DNA of 33,684 bases from Marinilactibacillus piezotolerans (GTDB taxonomy: Bacteria; Bacillota; Bacilli; Lactobacillales; Carnobacteriaceae_A): contig NZ_FOSJ01000025.1 of the NCBI RefSeq assembly GCF_900114235.1, positions 1 to 33,684 on the forward strand, read 5' to 3'. Below the pieces are notes generated by a model that saw nothing but the letters and a program-made list of their open reading frames with translations, was not told the DNA's origin and ran no database searches. Numbering within the stretch: position 1 is the stretch's first letter; each line of letters begins with the position of its first letter. Made by a program: the position numbers and the translations under genes. Of the stretch, positions 32,687 to 33,684 are shown piece after piece.

Positions 32687-33343
32687 ATGACACCAAATAA
32701 AGAAGACTATATCAAAGCTATCTATGAACTAGGCGGCGAACAAAATGTCGTAAGCAACAAAAGCTTAGTTAAAGCCCTATCTGTCTCAGCTGCATCTGTA
32801 ACTGAAATGAATGGCAGATTGCTGAAAGAGAATTTATTAACACATACTCCCTACCAAGGAGTCAAACTAACTGAAGAAGGCTTGCGAATCGCTAATAAAT
32901 TGATTCGCAAACATCGCTTATGGGAAGTTTTCTTATCTGAAAAATTAGGTTATGATTGGAATGAAGTACATGCTGATGCTGATTTACTTGAACATGTTTC
33001 CTCTGATTCTTTGATAGAACGTTTAAATTTATTTTTAGGAGAGCCCAAATTCGATCCACATGGCGGTGTCATACCAAATAAAGATGGAACAACGCAGAAA
33101 GTTGATCATATCCCGCTTGTCGACGTTAAAGTTGGAAGACAACTTATTATCAAAGAAGTAGATGACCAGCAAGAATTTCTGGAATATCTTCTTCATAAAG
33201 ATGTTCAATTAGGCAAACAGTATACTTTAAAAAATATTGAGGCCTACGAAGGTCCATTAACGTTAGAAACTCCTGAAGGAAGTAAAACGATTATCAGTCA
33301 TAAGGCTGCCTTCAAAATTTTAGTGAAAGAAATTCTGAACTAA
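32687..33343 (+). CDS. DtxR/MntR-family metal-dependent repressor (SloR/MtsR type)
   Basis: The 218-residue protein has three parts: a winged helix DNA-binding domain (1-65, MTPNKEDYIKAIYEL), a dimer and metal domain (66-140, RKHRLWEVFLSEKLGY, ADADLLEHVSSDSLIERL) and a C-terminal FeoA/SH3-like domain (about 145-218). It closely follows the SloR, ScaR and MtsR pattern, including MTPNKEDY and PHGGVIP. The recalled primary metal site of that group (Glu80, Cys123, His125, Asp160) maps to Glu80, Asp123, His125 and Asp160 here, so one Cys is an Asp. It very likely represses the divergent importer when manganese is plentiful. The ATG at 32687 is eight bases after AAGGAG. Confidence 0.92.
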   Translation: MTPNKEDYIKAIYELGGEQNVVSNKSLVKALSVSAASVTEMNGRLLKENLLTHTPYQGVKLTEEGLRIANKLIRKHRLWEVFLSEKLGYDWNEVHADADLLEHVSSDSLIERLNLFLGEPKFDPHGGVIPNKDGTTQKVDHIPLVDVKVGRQLIIKEVDDQQEFLEYLLHKDVQLGKQYTLKNIEAYEGPLTLETPEGSKTIISHKAAFKILVKEILN

Positions 33344-33504
33344 CTTACCTAGATAATTCATACTTTTGCTTGAATCGTGGAAACACTGCCTAATGGCAGG
33401 CACTATGATACTTTTATTGTTTCACCTGTTAAGTGATGAAAAAAGAACTCCATTCTGATATAGTAAAGGTGTCGAAACCAACCATAAGAAAAGGAGTTCT
33501 TCTA

Positions 33505-33684
33505 ATGACTAGCTTACACAAAAAACAGATTAAATTCAATTCTAACATTACCATTTCGCATACAGGTGGACGCTTATCTAGTGATTCCGGTTTGGTCTTA
33601 GTTAAAGAACTAATGAATACCTTTGGTTTCTCTGATTTAGCTAAACGACTACTTCACTTAAAAGAAAATCGTGCTTACTTCATA
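33505..33684 (+). CDS. IS1380-family transposase, N-terminal part (partial)
   Basis: Sixty codons of a frame that runs off the right edge. The start (TSLHKKQIKFNSNITISHT after the initiator) and the following GGRLSSDSGLVLVKELMNTFGFSDL match the opening of IS1380 transposases, where the G-G-L..D.GL..L.EL pattern is constant. AAGGAG lies eight bases before the ATG. The DDE catalytic residues would be beyond the window. The left IS end probably lies close to 33425, where the sequence CCTGTTAAGTG begins, but without the right end the inverted repeat cannot be confirmed. Confidence 0.8.
   Translation, partial: MTSLHKKQIKFNSNITISHTGGRLSSDSGLVLVKELMNTFGFSDLAKRLLHLKENRAYFI

Noticed and set aside
33371-33400. 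Small hairpin CTGCC-TAAT-GGCAG after the metal repressor gene
   Set aside because: The stem is only five pairs and has no T-run, so it is not a convincing terminator; it may belong to the IS flank or be chance.

Overview
The window looks like a chromosomal segment of a low-GC, Gram-positive lactic acid bacterium. Supporting signs are AT-rich DNA, strong AAGGAGG-type ribosome binding sites, frequent GTG and TTG starts, a class III fructose-bisphosphatase, a phosphotransferase (PTS)-linked dihydroxyacetone kinase, an ung-pta pair and a three-domain SloR/MtsR-like metal repressor. Order Lactobacillales is fairly safe. A member near Carnobacteriaceae or Enterococcaceae is my inference from gene content, not a proven placement. 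The first 154 bases are the 3' end of an IS110-type transposase and the last 180 are the 5' end of an IS1380-type transposase. The stretch between is therefore bounded by two unrelated insertion sequences, as expected of a draft contig that stops at repeats.

Layout. 297-5885 (all minus): KDPG/KHG aldolase, class III fructose-bisphosphatase, a DUF2207 membrane protein with a glycine-rich tail, a 60-residue unknown protein and a flavodoxin-fold NAD(P)H oxidoreductase. 6069-8050 (plus): dhaK-dhaL-dhaM, the PTS-driven dihydroxyacetone kinase. 8109-9885 (minus): a hotdog thioesterase and a dicarboxylate/amino acid:cation symporter. 10060-14175 (minus): glpK-glpD-glpF for glycerol uptake, phosphorylation and oxidation. 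14399-16144 (minus): ung and pta. 16309-19623 (plus): HAD phosphatase, dual-cysteine pyridoxal kinase, YvrJ-like peptide, LURP-one/YxjI-like protein and a HesB-fold protein lacking the usual cysteines. 19666-23707 (minus): GNAT acetyltransferase, uvrC with a small acidic partner gene, and a secreted 3D-domain wall protein. 24006-28734 (plus): ppx-ppk for polyphosphate turnover and an orphan LacI-family regulator. 28789-32367 (minus): a four-gene Mn/Zn-type ABC importer, divergent from its likely repressor at 32687-33343 (plus).

How the genes fit together. The glp genes turn glycerol into dihydroxyacetone phosphate, and dhaKLM makes the same product from dihydroxyacetone. Fbp can draw on that triose pool for gluconeogenesis, and pta feeds acetate formation. 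No glycerol dehydrogenase is visible in the window, so the source of dihydroxyacetone is not explained here. Regulation is readable at several places: a promoter with a cre-like site before eda, a perfect inverted repeat around the pta -10, a perfect direct repeat of WalR/PhoP type between the 3D protein gene and ppx-ppk, and a metal-repressor-like operator over the -35 of the metal importer.

I found no defence island, CRISPR array, prophage, tRNA, rRNA or biosynthetic cluster, and no convincing new multi-gene system. The points most worth a second look are regulatory (pta inverted repeat, ppx/3D intergenic boxes), a few residue-level oddities (position of the GlpK regulatory histidine, Asp123 in the metal repressor) and three small or poorly known proteins (60, 84 and 114 residues).
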